From contig CM059560.1 in NCBI GenBank assembly GCA_030386875.1, positions 43,256,757-43,320,756 of the forward strand: 64,000 nt of DNA, given 5' to 3'. Below are positions 48,500 to 61,500 of the stretch, piece after piece. Numbering within the stretch: position 1 is the first letter of the stretch; each line of letters opens with the position of its first letter. The notes under the pieces were generated by a model that did no database searches, had not been told where the DNA came from, and saw nothing but the letters and a program-made list of their open reading frames with translations. This DNA is from Morinoia aosen. Lineage: Eukaryota > Arthropoda > Malacostraca > Amphipoda > Talitridae. The position numbers and the translations under genes are program-made.

Positions 48500-51400
48500 G
48501 TACGTTCTATAGATATTTCCTGTACTCCTTTGAGCGCTGTAGAGATACATTCTGTACTCTTTTGTCCGCTGTAGAGATACCTTCTGTACTCCTTTGTGCG
48601 CTGTAGAGATACCTTATGTACTCCTTTGTGCGCTGTAGAGATACCTTCTGTACTCCTTTGTACGCTGTGGAGATACCTCGTGTACTCCTTTCTGCGCTGT
48701 AGAGATACCTTCTGTACTCCTTTGTGCGCTGTAGAGATACCTTCTGTACTCCTTTGTGCGCTGTAGAGATACCTTCTGTACTCCTTTGTGCGCTGTTAAG
48801 ATACCTTCTGTACTCCTCTGTGCGCTATAGAGATACCTTCTGTACTCCTTTGTGCGCTGGAGAGATACCTTCTGTACTCCTTTGTGCGCTGTAGAGATAC
48901 CTTCTGTACTCCTTTGTGCGCTGTAGAGATACCTTCTGTACTCCTTTGTGCGCTGTAGAGATACCTTCTGTACTTCTTTGTGCGCTGTAGAGATACCTTC
49001 TGTACTCCTTTGTACGCTGTAGAGATACCTCGTGTACTCCTTTGTACGTTCTAGAGATATTTCCTGTACTCCTTTGTGCGCTGATACCTCGTGTACTCCT
49101 TTGTACGTTCTAGAGATATTTCCTGTACTCCTTTGTGCGCTGTAGAGATACCTTCTGTACTCCTTTGTGCGCTGTAGAGATACCTTCTGTACTCCTTTGT
49201 ACGCTGTAGAGATACCTCGTGTACTCCTTTGTACGTTCTAGATATATTTCCTGTACTCCTTTGTGCGCTGTAGAGATACCTTCTGTACTCCTTTGTGCGC
49301 TGTAGAGATACCTTATGTACTCATTTGTGCGCTGTAGAGATATCTTCTGTACTCCTTTGTACGCTGTAGAGATACCTTCTGTACTCCTTTGTACGCTGTA
49401 GAGATACCTCGTGTACTCGTTTGTACGCTGTAGAGATACCTTCTGTACTCCTTTGTGCGCTGTAGAGATACCTTCTGTACTCCTTTGTACGCTGTAGAGA
49501 TACCTCGTGTACTCCTTTGTACGTTCTAGAGATATTTCCTGTACTCCTTTGTGCGCTGTAGGGATACCTTCTGTACTCCTTTGTGTGCTGTAGAGATACC
49601 TTCTGTACTCCTTTGTACGCTGTAGAGATACCTCGTGTACTCCTTTGTACGTTCTAGAGATATTTCCTGTACTCCTTTGTGCGCTGTAGAGATACCTTCT
49701 GTACTCCTTTGTGCGCTGTAGAGATACCTTCTGTACTCCTTTGTGCGCTGTTGAGATACCTTCTGTACTCCTTTGTACGCTGTAGAGATACCTTCTGTAC
49801 TCCTTCGTACGCTGTAGAAATACCTCGTGTACTCCTTTGTACGTTTTAGAGATATTTCCTGTACTCCTTTGTGCGCTGTAGAGATACCTTCTGTACTCCT
49901 TTGTGCGCTGTAGAGATACCTTCTGTACTCCTTTGTGCGCTGTAGAGATACCTTCTGTACTCCTTTGTACGCTGTAGAGATACCTCGTGTACTCCTTTGT
50001 ACGTTCTAGAGATATTTCCTGTACTCCTTTGTGCGCTGTAGAGATACCTTCTGTACTCCTTTGTGCGCTGTAGAGATACCTTCTGTACCCCTTTGTGCGC
50101 TGTAGAGATACCTTCTGTACTCCTTTGTGCGCTGTAGAGATACCTTCTGTACTCCTTTGTACGCTGTAGAGATACCTCGTGTACTCCTTTGTACGTTCTA
50201 GAGATATTTCCTGTACTCCTTTGTGCGCTGTAGAGATACCTTCTGTACTCCTTTGTGCGCTGTAGAGATACCTTCTGTACTCCTTTGTGCGCTGTAGAGA
50301 TACCTTCTGTACTCCTTTGTGCGCTGTAGAGATACCTTCTGTACTCCTTTGTGCGCTGTAGAGATACCTTCTGCACTCCTTTGTACGCTGTAGAGATACC
50401 TCGTGTACTCCTTTGTACGTTCTAGAGATATTTCCTGTACTCCTTTGTGCGCTGTAGAGATACCTTCTGTACTCCTTTGTGCGCTGTAGAGATACCTTCT
50501 GTACTCCTTTGTGCGCTGTAGAGATACCTTCTGTACTCCTTTGTGCGCTGTAGAGATACCTTCTGTACTCCTTTGTGCGCTGTAGAGATACCTTCTGTAC
50601 TCCTTTGTGCCCTGTAGAGATACCTTTTGTACTCCTTTGTACGCTGTAGAGATACCTCGTGTACTTCTTTGTACGTTCTAGAGATATTTCCTGTACTCCT
50701 TTGTGCGCTGTAGAGATACCTTCTGTACTCCTTTGTGCGCTGTAGAGATACCTTCTGTACTCCTTGTGCGCTGTAGAGATACCTTCTGTACTTCTTTGTG
50801 CGCTGTAGAGATACCTTCTGTACTCCTTTGTACGCTGTAGAGATACCTCGTGTACTCCTTTGTACGTTCTAGAGATATTTCCTGTACTTCTTTGTGCGCT
50901 GTAGAGATACCTTCTGTACTCCTTTGTGCGCTGTAGAGATACCTTCTGTACTTCTTTGTGCGCTGTAGAGATACCTTCTGTACTCCTTTGTGCGCTGTAG
51001 AGATACCTTCTGTACTCCTTTGTACGCTGTAGAGATACCTCGTGTACTCCTTTGTACGTTCTAGAGATATTTCCTGTACTCCTTTGTGCGCTGTAGAGAT
51101 ACCTTCTGTACTCCTTTGTGCGCTGTAGAGATACCTTCTGTACTCCTTTTTGCGCTGTAGAGATACCTTCTGTACTCCTCTGTGCGCTGTAGAGATACCT
51201 TCTGTACTCCTTTGTACGCTGTAGAGATACCTCGTGTACTCCTTTGTACGTTCTATAGATATTTCCTGTACTCCTTTGTGCGCTGTAGAGATACATTCTG
51301 TACTCCTTTGTGCGCTGTAGAGATACCTTCTGTACTCCTTTGTGCGCTGTAGAGATACCTTCTGTACTCCTTTGTGCGCTGTAGAGATACCTTCTGTACT

Positions 51401-52648
51401 CATTTGTACGCTGTAGAGATACCTCGTGTACTCCTTTCTGCGCTGAAGAGATACCTTCTGTACTCCTTTGTGCGCTGTAGAGATACCTTCTGTACTCCTT
51501 TGTGCGCTGTAGAGATACCTTCTGTACTCCTTTGTGCGCTGTAGAGATACCTTCTTGACTCCTTTGTGCGCTGTAGAGATACCTTCTGTACTCCTTTGTG
51601 CGCTGTAGAGATACCTTCTGTACTCCTTTGTGCGCTGTAGAGATACCTTCTGTACTCCTTTGTGCGCTGTAGAGATACCTTCTGTACTCCTTTGTGCGCT
51701 GTAGAGATACCTTCTGTACTCCTTTGTGCGCTGTAGAGATACCTTCTGTACTCCTTTGTACGCTGTAGAGATACCTCGTGTACTCCTTTGTACGTTCTAG
51801 AGATATTTCCTGTACTCCTTGGTGCGCTGATACCTCGTGTACTCCTTTGTACGTTCTAGAGATATTTCCTGTACTCCTTTGTGCGCTGTAGAGATACCTT
51901 CTGTACTCCTTTGTGCGCTGTAGAGATACCTTCTGTACTCCTTTGTGAGCTGTAGAGATACCTTCTGTACTCCTTTGTGCGCTGTAGAGATACCTTCTGT
52001 ACTCCGTTGTACGCTGTAGAGATACCTCGTGTACTCCTTTGTACGTTCTAGAGATATTTCCTGTACTCCTTTGTGCGCTGTAGAGATACCTTCTGTACTC
52101 CTTTGTGCGCTGTAGAGATACCTTCTGTACTCCTTTGTGCGCTGTAGAGATACCTTCTGTACTCCTTTGTGCGCTGTAGAGATACCTTCTGTACTCCTTT
52201 GTGCGCTGTAGTGATACTTTCTGTACTCCTTTGTGCGCTGTAGAGATACCTTCTGTACTCCTTTGTACGCTGTAGAGATACCTCGTGTACTCCTTTGTAC
52301 GTTCTAGAGATATTTCCTGTACTCCTTTGTGCGCTGTAGAGATACCTTCTGTACTCCTTTGTGCGCTGTAGAGATACCTTCTGTACTCCTTTGTGCGCTG
52401 TAGAGATACCTTCTGTACTCCTTTGTGCGCGGTAGAGATACCTTCTGTACTCGTTTGTGCGCTGTAGAGATACCTTCTGTACTCCTTTGTGCGCTGTAGA
52501 GATACCTTCTGTACTCCTTTGTGCGCTGTAGAGATAGCTTCTGTACTCCTTTGTGCGCTGTAGAGATACCTTCTGTACTCCTTTGTGCGCTGTAGAGATA
52601 CCTTCTGTACTCCTTTGTACGCTGTAGAGATACCTCGTGTACTCCTTT
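48500..52648. repeat. Tandem 4,149-bp duplication, copy 1
   Basis: The following 4,149 bp repeat this block. Shared markers are GTTCTATAG (48503 and 52652), TTTTGTCCGC, two 27-bp monomers (near 49080 and 51828), CTAGATATATTTCC (near 49238), a one-base loss CTCCTTGTGCG (50,763), ACCTTCTTGACTCC (near 51,551), TTTGTGAGCTG (near 51,943) and GTAGTGATACTTTC (near 52,208). The period is 130 monomers minus 11 bp, and those 11 bp are exactly two 5-bp losses plus one 1-bp loss. The exact breakpoint is ambiguous within about 48.39-48.50 kb. Confidence 0.9.
49110..51296 (-). other. Long stop-free antisense frame (728 residues), not called a gene
   Basis: This has the same 32-residue periodic translation as the frame at 33960-36914, ending at a type C stop. 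It begins at an ATG created by the same kind of ACATTCTG variant. Overlapping minus-strand frames of 176 and 241 residues in the other registers have the same character, which argues against any one being a real product. An identical copy lies at 53259-55445 in the tandem duplicate. A third long frame of this kind, 718 residues, lies at 31624-33780. Confidence 0.25.
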
Positions 52649-55600
52649 GTACGTTCTATAGATATTTCCTGTACTCCTTTGAGCGCTGTAGAGATACATT
52701 CTGTACTCTTTTGTCCGCTGTAGAGATACCTTCTGTACTCCTTTGTGCGCTGTAGAGATACCTTATGTACTCCTTTGTGCGCTGTAGAGATACCTTCTGT
52801 ACTCCTTTGTACGCTGTGGAGATACCTCGTGTACTCCTTTCTGCGCTGTAGAGATACCTTCTGTACTCCTTTGTGCGCTGTAGAGATACCTTCTGTACTC
52901 CTTTGTGCGCTGTAGAGATACCTTCTGTACTCCTTTGTGCGCTGTTAAGATACCTTCTGTACTCCTCTGTGCGCTATAGAGATACCTTCTGTACTCCTTT
53001 GTGCGCTGGAGAGATACCTTCTGTACTCCTTTGTGCGCTGTAGAGATACCTTCTGTACTCCTTTGTGCGCTGTAGAGATACCTTCTGTACTCCTTTGTGC
53101 GCTGTAGAGATACCTTCTGTACTTCTTTGTGCGCTGTAGAGATACCTTCTGTACTCCTTTGTACGCTGTAGAGATACCTCGTGTACTCCTTTGTACGTTC
53201 TAGAGATATTTCCTGTACTCCTTTGTGCGCTGATACCTCGTGTACTCCTTTGTACGTTCTAGAGATATTTCCTGTACTCCTTTGTGCGCTGTAGAGATAC
53301 CTTCTGTACTCCTTTGTGCGCTGTAGAGATACCTTCTGTACTCCTTTGTACGCTGTAGAGATACCTCGTGTACTCCTTTGTACGTTCTAGATATATTTCC
53401 TGTACTCCTTTGTGCGCTGTAGAGATACCTTCTGTACTCCTTTGTGCGCTGTAGAGATACCTTATGTACTCATTTGTGCGCTGTAGAGATATCTTCTGTA
53501 CTCCTTTGTACGCTGTAGAGATACCTTCTGTACTCCTTTGTACGCTGTAGAGATACCTCGTGTACTCGTTTGTACGCTGTAGAGATACCTTCTGTACTCC
53601 TTTGTGCGCTGTAGAGATACCTTCTGTACTCCTTTGTACGCTGTAGAGATACCTCGTGTACTCCTTTGTACGTTCTAGAGATATTTCCTGTACTCCTTTG
53701 TGCGCTGTAGGGATACCTTCTGTACTCCTTTGTGTGCTGTAGAGATACCTTCTGTACTCCTTTGTACGCTGTAGAGATACCTCGTGTACTCCTTTGTACG
53801 TTCTAGAGATATTTCCTGTACTCCTTTGTGCGCTGTAGAGATACCTTCTGTACTCCTTTGTGCGCTGTAGAGATACCTTCTGTACTCCTTTGTGCGCTGT
53901 TGAGATACCTTCTGTACTCCTTTGTACGCTGTAGAGATACCTTCTGTACTCCTTCGTACGCTGTAGAAATACCTCGTGTACTCCTTTGTACGTTTTAGAG
54001 ATATTTCCTGTACTCCTTTGTGCGCTGTAGAGATACCTTCTGTACTCCTTTGTGCGCTGTAGAGATACCTTCTGTACTCCTTTGTGCGCTGTAGAGATAC
54101 CTTCTGTACTCCTTTGTACGCTGTAGAGATACCTCGTGTACTCCTTTGTACGTTCTAGAGATATTTCCTGTACTCCTTTGTGCGCTGTAGAGATACCTTC
54201 TGTACTCCTTTGTGCGCTGTAGAGATACCTTCTGTACCCCTTTGTGCGCTGTAGAGATACCTTCTGTACTCCTTTGTGCGCTGTAGAGATACCTTCTGTA
54301 CTCCTTTGTACGCTGTAGAGATACCTCGTGTACTCCTTTGTACGTTCTAGAGATATTTCCTGTACTCCTTTGTGCGCTGTAGAGATACCTTCTGTACTCC
54401 TTTGTGCGCTGTAGAGATACCTTCTGTACTCCTTTGTGCGCTGTAGAGATACCTTCTGTACTCCTTTGTGCGCTGTAGAGATACCTTCTGTACTCCTTTG
54501 TGCGCTGTAGAGATACCTTCTGCACTCCTTTGTACGCTGTAGAGATACCTCGTGTACTCCTTTGTACGTTCTAGAGATATTTCCTGTACTCCTTTGTGCG
54601 CTGTAGAGATACCTTCTGTACTCCTTTGTGCGCTGTAGAGATACCTTCTGTACTCCTTTGTGCGCTGTAGAGATACCTTCTGTACTCCTTTGTGCGCTGT
54701 AGAGATACCTTCTGTACTCCTTTGTGCGCTGTAGAGATACCTTCTGTACTCCTTTGTGCCCTGTAGAGATACCTTTTGTACTCCTTTGTACGCTGTAGAG
54801 ATACCTCGTGTACTTCTTTGTACGTTCTAGAGATATTTCCTGTACTCCTTTGTGCGCTGTAGAGATACCTTCTGTACTCCTTTGTGCGCTGTAGAGATAC
54901 CTTCTGTACTCCTTGTGCGCTGTAGAGATACCTTCTGTACTTCTTTGTGCGCTGTAGAGATACCTTCTGTACTCCTTTGTACGCTGTAGAGATACCTCGT
55001 GTACTCCTTTGTACGTTCTAGAGATATTTCCTGTACTTCTTTGTGCGCTGTAGAGATACCTTCTGTACTCCTTTGTGCGCTGTAGAGATACCTTCTGTAC
55101 TTCTTTGTGCGCTGTAGAGATACCTTCTGTACTCCTTTGTGCGCTGTAGAGATACCTTCTGTACTCCTTTGTACGCTGTAGAGATACCTCGTGTACTCCT
55201 TTGTACGTTCTAGAGATATTTCCTGTACTCCTTTGTGCGCTGTAGAGATACCTTCTGTACTCCTTTGTGCGCTGTAGAGATACCTTCTGTACTCCTTTTT
55301 GCGCTGTAGAGATACCTTCTGTACTCCTCTGTGCGCTGTAGAGATACCTTCTGTACTCCTTTGTACGCTGTAGAGATACCTCGTGTACTCCTTTGTACGT
55401 TCTATAGATATTTCCTGTACTCCTTTGTGCGCTGTAGAGATACATTCTGTACTCCTTTGTGCGCTGTAGAGATACCTTCTGTACTCCTTTGTGCGCTGTA
55501 GAGATACCTTCTGTACTCCTTTGTGCGCTGTAGAGATACCTTCTGTACTCATTTGTACGCTGTAGAGATACCTCGTGTACTCCTTTCTGCGCTGAAGAGA

Positions 55601-56797
55601 TACCTTCTGTACTCCTTTGTGCGCTGTAGAGATACCTTCTGTACTCCTTTGTGCGCTGTAGAGATACCTTCTGTACTCCTTTGTGCGCTGTAGAGATACC
55701 TTCTTGACTCCTTTGTGCGCTGTAGAGATACCTTCTGTACTCCTTTGTGCGCTGTAGAGATACCTTCTGTACTCCTTTGTGCGCTGTAGAGATACCTTCT
55801 GTACTCCTTTGTGCGCTGTAGAGATACCTTCTGTACTCCTTTGTGCGCTGTAGAGATACCTTCTGTACTCCTTTGTGCGCTGTAGAGATACCTTCTGTAC
55901 TCCTTTGTACGCTGTAGAGATACCTCGTGTACTCCTTTGTACGTTCTAGAGATATTTCCTGTACTCCTTGGTGCGCTGATACCTCGTGTACTCCTTTGTA
56001 CGTTCTAGAGATATTTCCTGTACTCCTTTGTGCGCTGTAGAGATACCTTCTGTACTCCTTTGTGCGCTGTAGAGATACCTTCTGTACTCCTTTGTGAGCT
56101 GTAGAGATACCTTCTGTACTCCTTTGTGCGCTGTAGAGATACCTTCTGTACTCCGTTGTACGCTGTAGAGATACCTCGTGTACTCCTTTGTACGTTCTAG
56201 AGATATTTCCTGTACTCCTTTGTGCGCTGTAGAGATACCTTCTGTACTCCTTTGTGCGCTGTAGAGATACCTTCTGTACTCCTTTGTGCGCTGTAGAGAT
56301 ACCTTCTGTACTCCTTTGTGCGCTGTAGAGATACCTTCTGTACTCCTTTGTGCGCTGTAGTGATACTTTCTGTACTCCTTTGTGCGCTGTAGAGATACCT
56401 TCTGTACTCCTTTGTACGCTGTAGAGATACCTCGTGTACTCCTTTGTACGTTCTAGAGATATTTCCTGTACTCCTTTGTGCGCTGTAGAGATACCTTCTG
56501 TACTCCTTTGTGCGCTGTAGAGATACCTTCTGTACTCCTTTGTGCGCTGTAGAGATACCTTCTGTACTCCTTTGTGCGCGGTAGAGATACCTTCTGTACT
56601 CGTTTGTGCGCTGTAGAGATACCTTCTGTACTCCTTTGTGCGCTGTAGAGATACCTTCTGTACTCCTTTGTGCGCTGTAGAGATAGCTTCTGTACTCCTT
56701 TGTGCGCTGTAGAGATACCTTCTGTACTCCTTTGTGCGCTGTAGAGATACCTTCTGTACTCCTTTGTACGCTGTAGAGATACCTCGTGTACTCCTTT
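52649..56797. repeat. Tandem 4,149-bp duplication, copy 2
   Basis: Three long minus-strand frames in this block (53259-55445, 53995-54525, 54827-55552) have translations identical to those at 49110-51296, 49846-50376 and 50678-51403. The two copies therefore show no difference over the roughly 2.3 kb they cover. Homology ends near 56,803, where GTTCTAGAG stands in place of the GTTCTATAG that begins the unit. Confidence 0.9.
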
Positions 56798-58510
56798 GTA
56801 CGTTCTAGAGATATTTCCTGTACTCCTTTGTGCGCTGTAGAGATACCTTCTGTACTCCTTTGTGCGCTGTAGAGATACTTTCTGTACTCCTTTGTGCGCT
56901 GTAGAGATACCTTCTGTACTCCTTTGTGCGCTGTAGAGATACCTTCTGTACTCCTTAAAGCGCTGTAGAGATACCTTCTGTACTCCTTTGTGCGCTGTAG
57001 AGATACCTTCTGTACTCCTTTGTACGCTGTAGAGATACCTCGTGTACTCCTTTGTACGTTCTAGAGATATTTCCTGTACTCCTTTGTGCGCTGTAGAGAT
57101 ACCTTCTGTACTAATTTGTGCGCTGTAGAGATACCTTCTGTACTCCTTTGTGCGCTGTAGAGATACCTTCTGTACTTCTTTGTGCGCTGTAGAGATACCT
57201 TCTGTACTCCTTTGTACGCTGTAGAGATACCTCGTGTACTCCTTTGTACGTTCTAGAGATATTTCCTGAACTCCTTTGTGCGCTGTAAAGATACCTTCTG
57301 TACTCCTTTGTGCGCTGTAGAGATACCTTCTGTACTCCTTTGTACGCTGTAGAGATACCTCGTGTACTCCTTTGTACGTTCTAGAGATATTTCCTGTACT
57401 CCTTTGTGCGCTGTAGAGATACCTTCTGTACTCCTTTTTGCGCTGTAGAGATACCTTCTGTACTCCTTTGTGCGCTGTAGAGATACCTTCTGTACTCCTT
57501 TGTGCGCTTTAGAGATACCTTCTGTACTCCTTTGTACGCTGTAGAGATACCTCGTGTACTCCTTTGTACGTTCTATAGATATTTCCTGTACTCCTTTGTG
57601 CGCTGTAGAGATACATTCTGTACTCCTTTGTGCGCTGTAGAGATACCTTCTGTACTCCTTTGTACGCTGTAGAGATACCTCGTGTACTCCTTTCTGCGCT
57701 GTAGAGATACCTTCTGTACTCCTTCGTGCGCTGTAGAGGTACCTTCTGTACTCTTTTGTGCGCTGTAGAGATACCTTCTGTACTCCTTTGTGCGCTGTAG
57801 AGATACCTTCTGTACTCCTTTGTGCGCTGTAGAGATACCTTCTGTACTCCTTTGTGCGCTGTAGAGATACCTTCTGTACTCCTTTGTGCGCTGTAGAGAT
57901 ACCTTCTGTACTCCTTTGTGCGCTGTAGAGATACCTTTTGTACTCCTTTGTGCGCTGTAGAGATACCTTTTGTACTCCTTTGTGCGCTGTAGAGATACCT
58001 TCTGTACTCCTTTGTACGCTGTAGAGATACCTCGTGTACTCCTTTGTACGTTCTAGAGATATTTCCTGTACTCCTTTGTGCGCTGTAGAGATACCTTCTG
58101 TACTCCTTTGAGCGCTGTAGAGATACCTTCTGTACTCCTTTGTGCGCTGTAGAGATAGCTTCTGTACTCCTTTGTACGCTGTAGAGATACCTTCTGTACT
58201 CCTTTGTGCGCTGTAGAGATACCTTCTGTACTCCTTTGTACGCTGTAGAGATAACTTCTGTACTCCTTTGTACGCTGTAGAGATACCTCGTGTACTCCTT
58301 TGTACGTTCTAGAAATATTTCCTGTACTCCTTTGTGCGCTGTAGAGATACCTTCTGTACTCCTTTGTGCGCTGTAGAGATACCTTCTGTACTCCTTTGTG
58401 CGCTGTAGAGATACCTTCTGTACTCCTTTGTGCGCTGTAGAGATACCTTCTGTACTCCTTTGTGCGCTGTAGAGATACCTTCTGTACTCCTTTGTGCGCT
58501 GTAGAGATAC
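56798..58510. repeat. Satellite bridge built from pieces of other regions
   Basis: The 57.4-57.8 kb part carries GTTCTATAG, TTTCTGCGC and TAGAGGTACCTTC in the order found at 38.3-38.65 and 46.4-46.8 kb. The 58.2-58.35 kb part carries GATAACTTCTG and TTCTAGAAATATTTCC, matching 26.22-26.29 kb at an offset of 1,001 monomers minus 3 bp. CTCCTTAAAGCGC near 56,955 and TACTAATTTGTG near 57,110 are private. The segment is a patchwork of satellite only. Confidence 0.8.
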
Positions 58511-61500
58511 CTCGTGCACTCCTTTGTGCGCTGTAGAGATACCTTCTGTACTCCTTTGTGCGCTGTAGAGGTACCTTCTGTACCTTTTTGTACGCTGTAG
58601 AGATACCTCCCGTACTCCTTTGTACGTTCTAGAGATATTTCCTCTACTCCTTTGTGCGCTGTTGAGATACCTTCTGTTTTCCTTCGTGCGCTGTAGAGAT
58701 ACCTTCTGTACTCCTTTGTGCGCTGTAGAGATACCTTCTGTACTCCTTTGTGCGCTGTAGAGATACCTTCTGTACTCCTTTGTACACTGTAGAGATACCT
58801 CGTGTACTCCTTTGTACGTTCTAGAGATATTTCCTGTTCTCCTTTGTGCGCTCTAGAGATACCTTCTGTACTCCTTTGTGCGCTGTAGAGATACCTTCTG
58901 TACTCCTTTGTGCGCTGTAGAGATACCTTCTGTACTCCTTTGTGCGCTGTAGAGATACCTTCTGTACTCCTTTGTACGCTGTAGAGATACCTTCTGTACT
59001 CCTTTGTGCGCTGTAGAGATACCTTCTGTACTCCTTTGTACGCTGTAGAGATACCTCGTGTACTCCTTTGTACGTTCTAGAGATATTTCCTGTACTCCTT
59101 TGTGCGCTGTAGAGATACCTTCTGTACTCCTTTGAGCGCTGTAGAGATACCTTCTGTACTCCTTTGTGCGCTGTAGAGATACCTTCTGTACTCCTTTGTG
59201 CGCTGTAGAGATACCTTCTGTACTCATTTGTACGCTGTAGAGATACCTTCTGTACTCCTTTGTGCGCTGTAGAGATACCTTCTGTACTCCTTTGTACGCT
59301 GTAGAGATACCTCGTGTACTCCTTTGTACGTTCTAGAGATATTTCCTGAACTCCTTTGTGCGCTGTAGAGATACCATCTGTACTCGTTTGTGCGCTGTAG
59401 AGATACCTTCTGTACTCCTTTGTGCGCTGTAGAGATACCTTCTGTACTCCTTTGTACGCTGTAGAGATACCTTCTGTACTCCTTTGTGCGCTGTAGAGAT
59501 ACCTTCTGTACTCCTTTGTGCGCTGTAGAGATACCTTCTGTACTCCTTTGTACGCTGTAGAGATACCTCGTATACTCCTTTGTACGTTCTAGAGATATTT
59601 CCTGTACTCCTTTGTGCGCTGTAGAGATACCTTCTGTACAACTTTGTGCGCTGTAGAGATACCTTCTGTACTCCTTTGTGCGCTGTAGAGATACCTTCTG
59701 TACTCCTTTGTGTGCTGTAAAGATACCTCGTGTACTCCTTTGTACGCTGTAGAGATACCTTCTGTACTCCTTTGTGCGCTGTAGAGATACCTTCTGTACT
59801 CCTTTGTGCGCTGTAGAGATACCTCGTGCACTCCTTTGTGCGCTGTAGAGATACCTTCTGTACTCCTTTGTGCGCTGTAGAGATACCTTCTGTACCTTTT
59901 TGTACGCTGTAGAGATACCTCCCGTACTCCTTTGTACGTTCTAGAGATATTTCCTCTACTCCTTTGTGCGCTGTCGAGATACCTTCTGTTTTCCTTCGTG
60001 CGCTGTAGAGATACCTTCTGTACTTCTTTGTGCGCTGTAGAGATACCTTCTGTACTCCTTTGTGCGCTGTAGAGATACCTTCTGTACTCCTTTGTACACT
60101 GTAGAGATACCTCGTGTACTCCTTTGTACGTTCTAGAGATATTTCCTGTTCTCCTTTGTGCGCTCTAGAGATACCTTCTGTACTCCTTTGTGCGCTGTAG
60201 AGATACCTTCTGTACTCCTTTGTGCGCTGTAGAGATACCTTCTGTACTCCTTTGTGCGCTGTAGAGATACCTTCTGTACTCCTTTGTGCGCTGTAGAGAT
60301 ACCTTCTGTACTCCTTTGTGCGCTGTAGAGATACCTTCTGTACTCCTTTGTGCGCTGTAGAGATACCTTCTGTACTCCTCTGTGCGCTGTAGAGATACCT
60401 TTTGTACTCCTTCGTGCGCTGTAGAGATACCTTTTGTACTCCTTTGTGCGCTGTAGAGATACCTTCTGTAATCCTTTGTACGCTGTAGAGATACCTCGTG
60501 TACTCCTTTGTACGTTCTAGAGATATTTCCTGTACTCCTATGTGCGCTGTAGAGATACCTTCTGTACTCCTTTGTGCGCTGTAGAGATACCTTCTGTACT
60601 CCTTTGTGCGCTGTAGAGATACCTTCTGTACTCCTTTGTGCGCTGTAAAGATACCTCGTGTACTCCTTTGTACGCTGTAGAGATACCTTCTGTACTCCTT
60701 TGTGCGCTGTAGAGATACCTTCTGTACTCCTTTGTGCGCTGTAGAGATACCTCGTGCACTCCTTTGTGCGCTGTAGAGATACCTTCTGTACTCCTTTGTG
60801 CGCTGTAGAGATACCTTCTGTACCTTTTTGTACGCTGTAGAGATACCTCCCGTACTCCTTTGTACGTTCTAGAGATATTTCCTCTACTCCTTTGTGCGCT
60901 GTTGAGATACCTTCTGTTTTCCTTCGTGCGCTGTAGAGATACCTTCTGTACTCCTTTGTGCGCTGTAGAGATACCTTCTGTACTCCTTTGTGCGCTGTAG
61001 AGATACCTTCTGTACTCCTTTGTACACTGTAGAGATACCTCGTGTACTCCTTTGTACGTTCCAGAGATATTTCCTGTTCTCCTTTGTGCGCTCTAGAGAT
61101 ACCTTCTGTACTCCTTTGTGCGCTGTAGAGATACCTTCTGTACTCCTTTGTGCGCTGTAGAGATACCTTCTGTACTCCTTTGTGCGCTGTAGAGATACCT
61201 TCTGTACTCCTTTGTGCGCTGTAGAGATACCTTCTGTACTCCTTTGTGCGCTGTAGAGATACCTTCTGTACTCCTTTGTGCGCTGTAGAGATACCTCGTG
61301 TTCTCCTTTGTACGATGTAGAGATACCTTCTGTACTCCTTTGTTCGCTGTAGAGATACCTTCTGTACTCCTTTGTGCGCTGTAGAGATACCTTCTGTACT
61401 CCTTTGTGCGCTGTAGAGATACCTTCTGTACTCCTTTGTACGCTGTAGAGATACCTTCTGTACTCCTTTGTGCGCTGTAGAGATACCTTCTGTACTCCTT

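Noticed and set aside
48500..56797. Certain biological duplication
   Set aside because: Identity is so high that an assembly duplication cannot be excluded from sequence alone, so it is reported as a repeat with the caveat.
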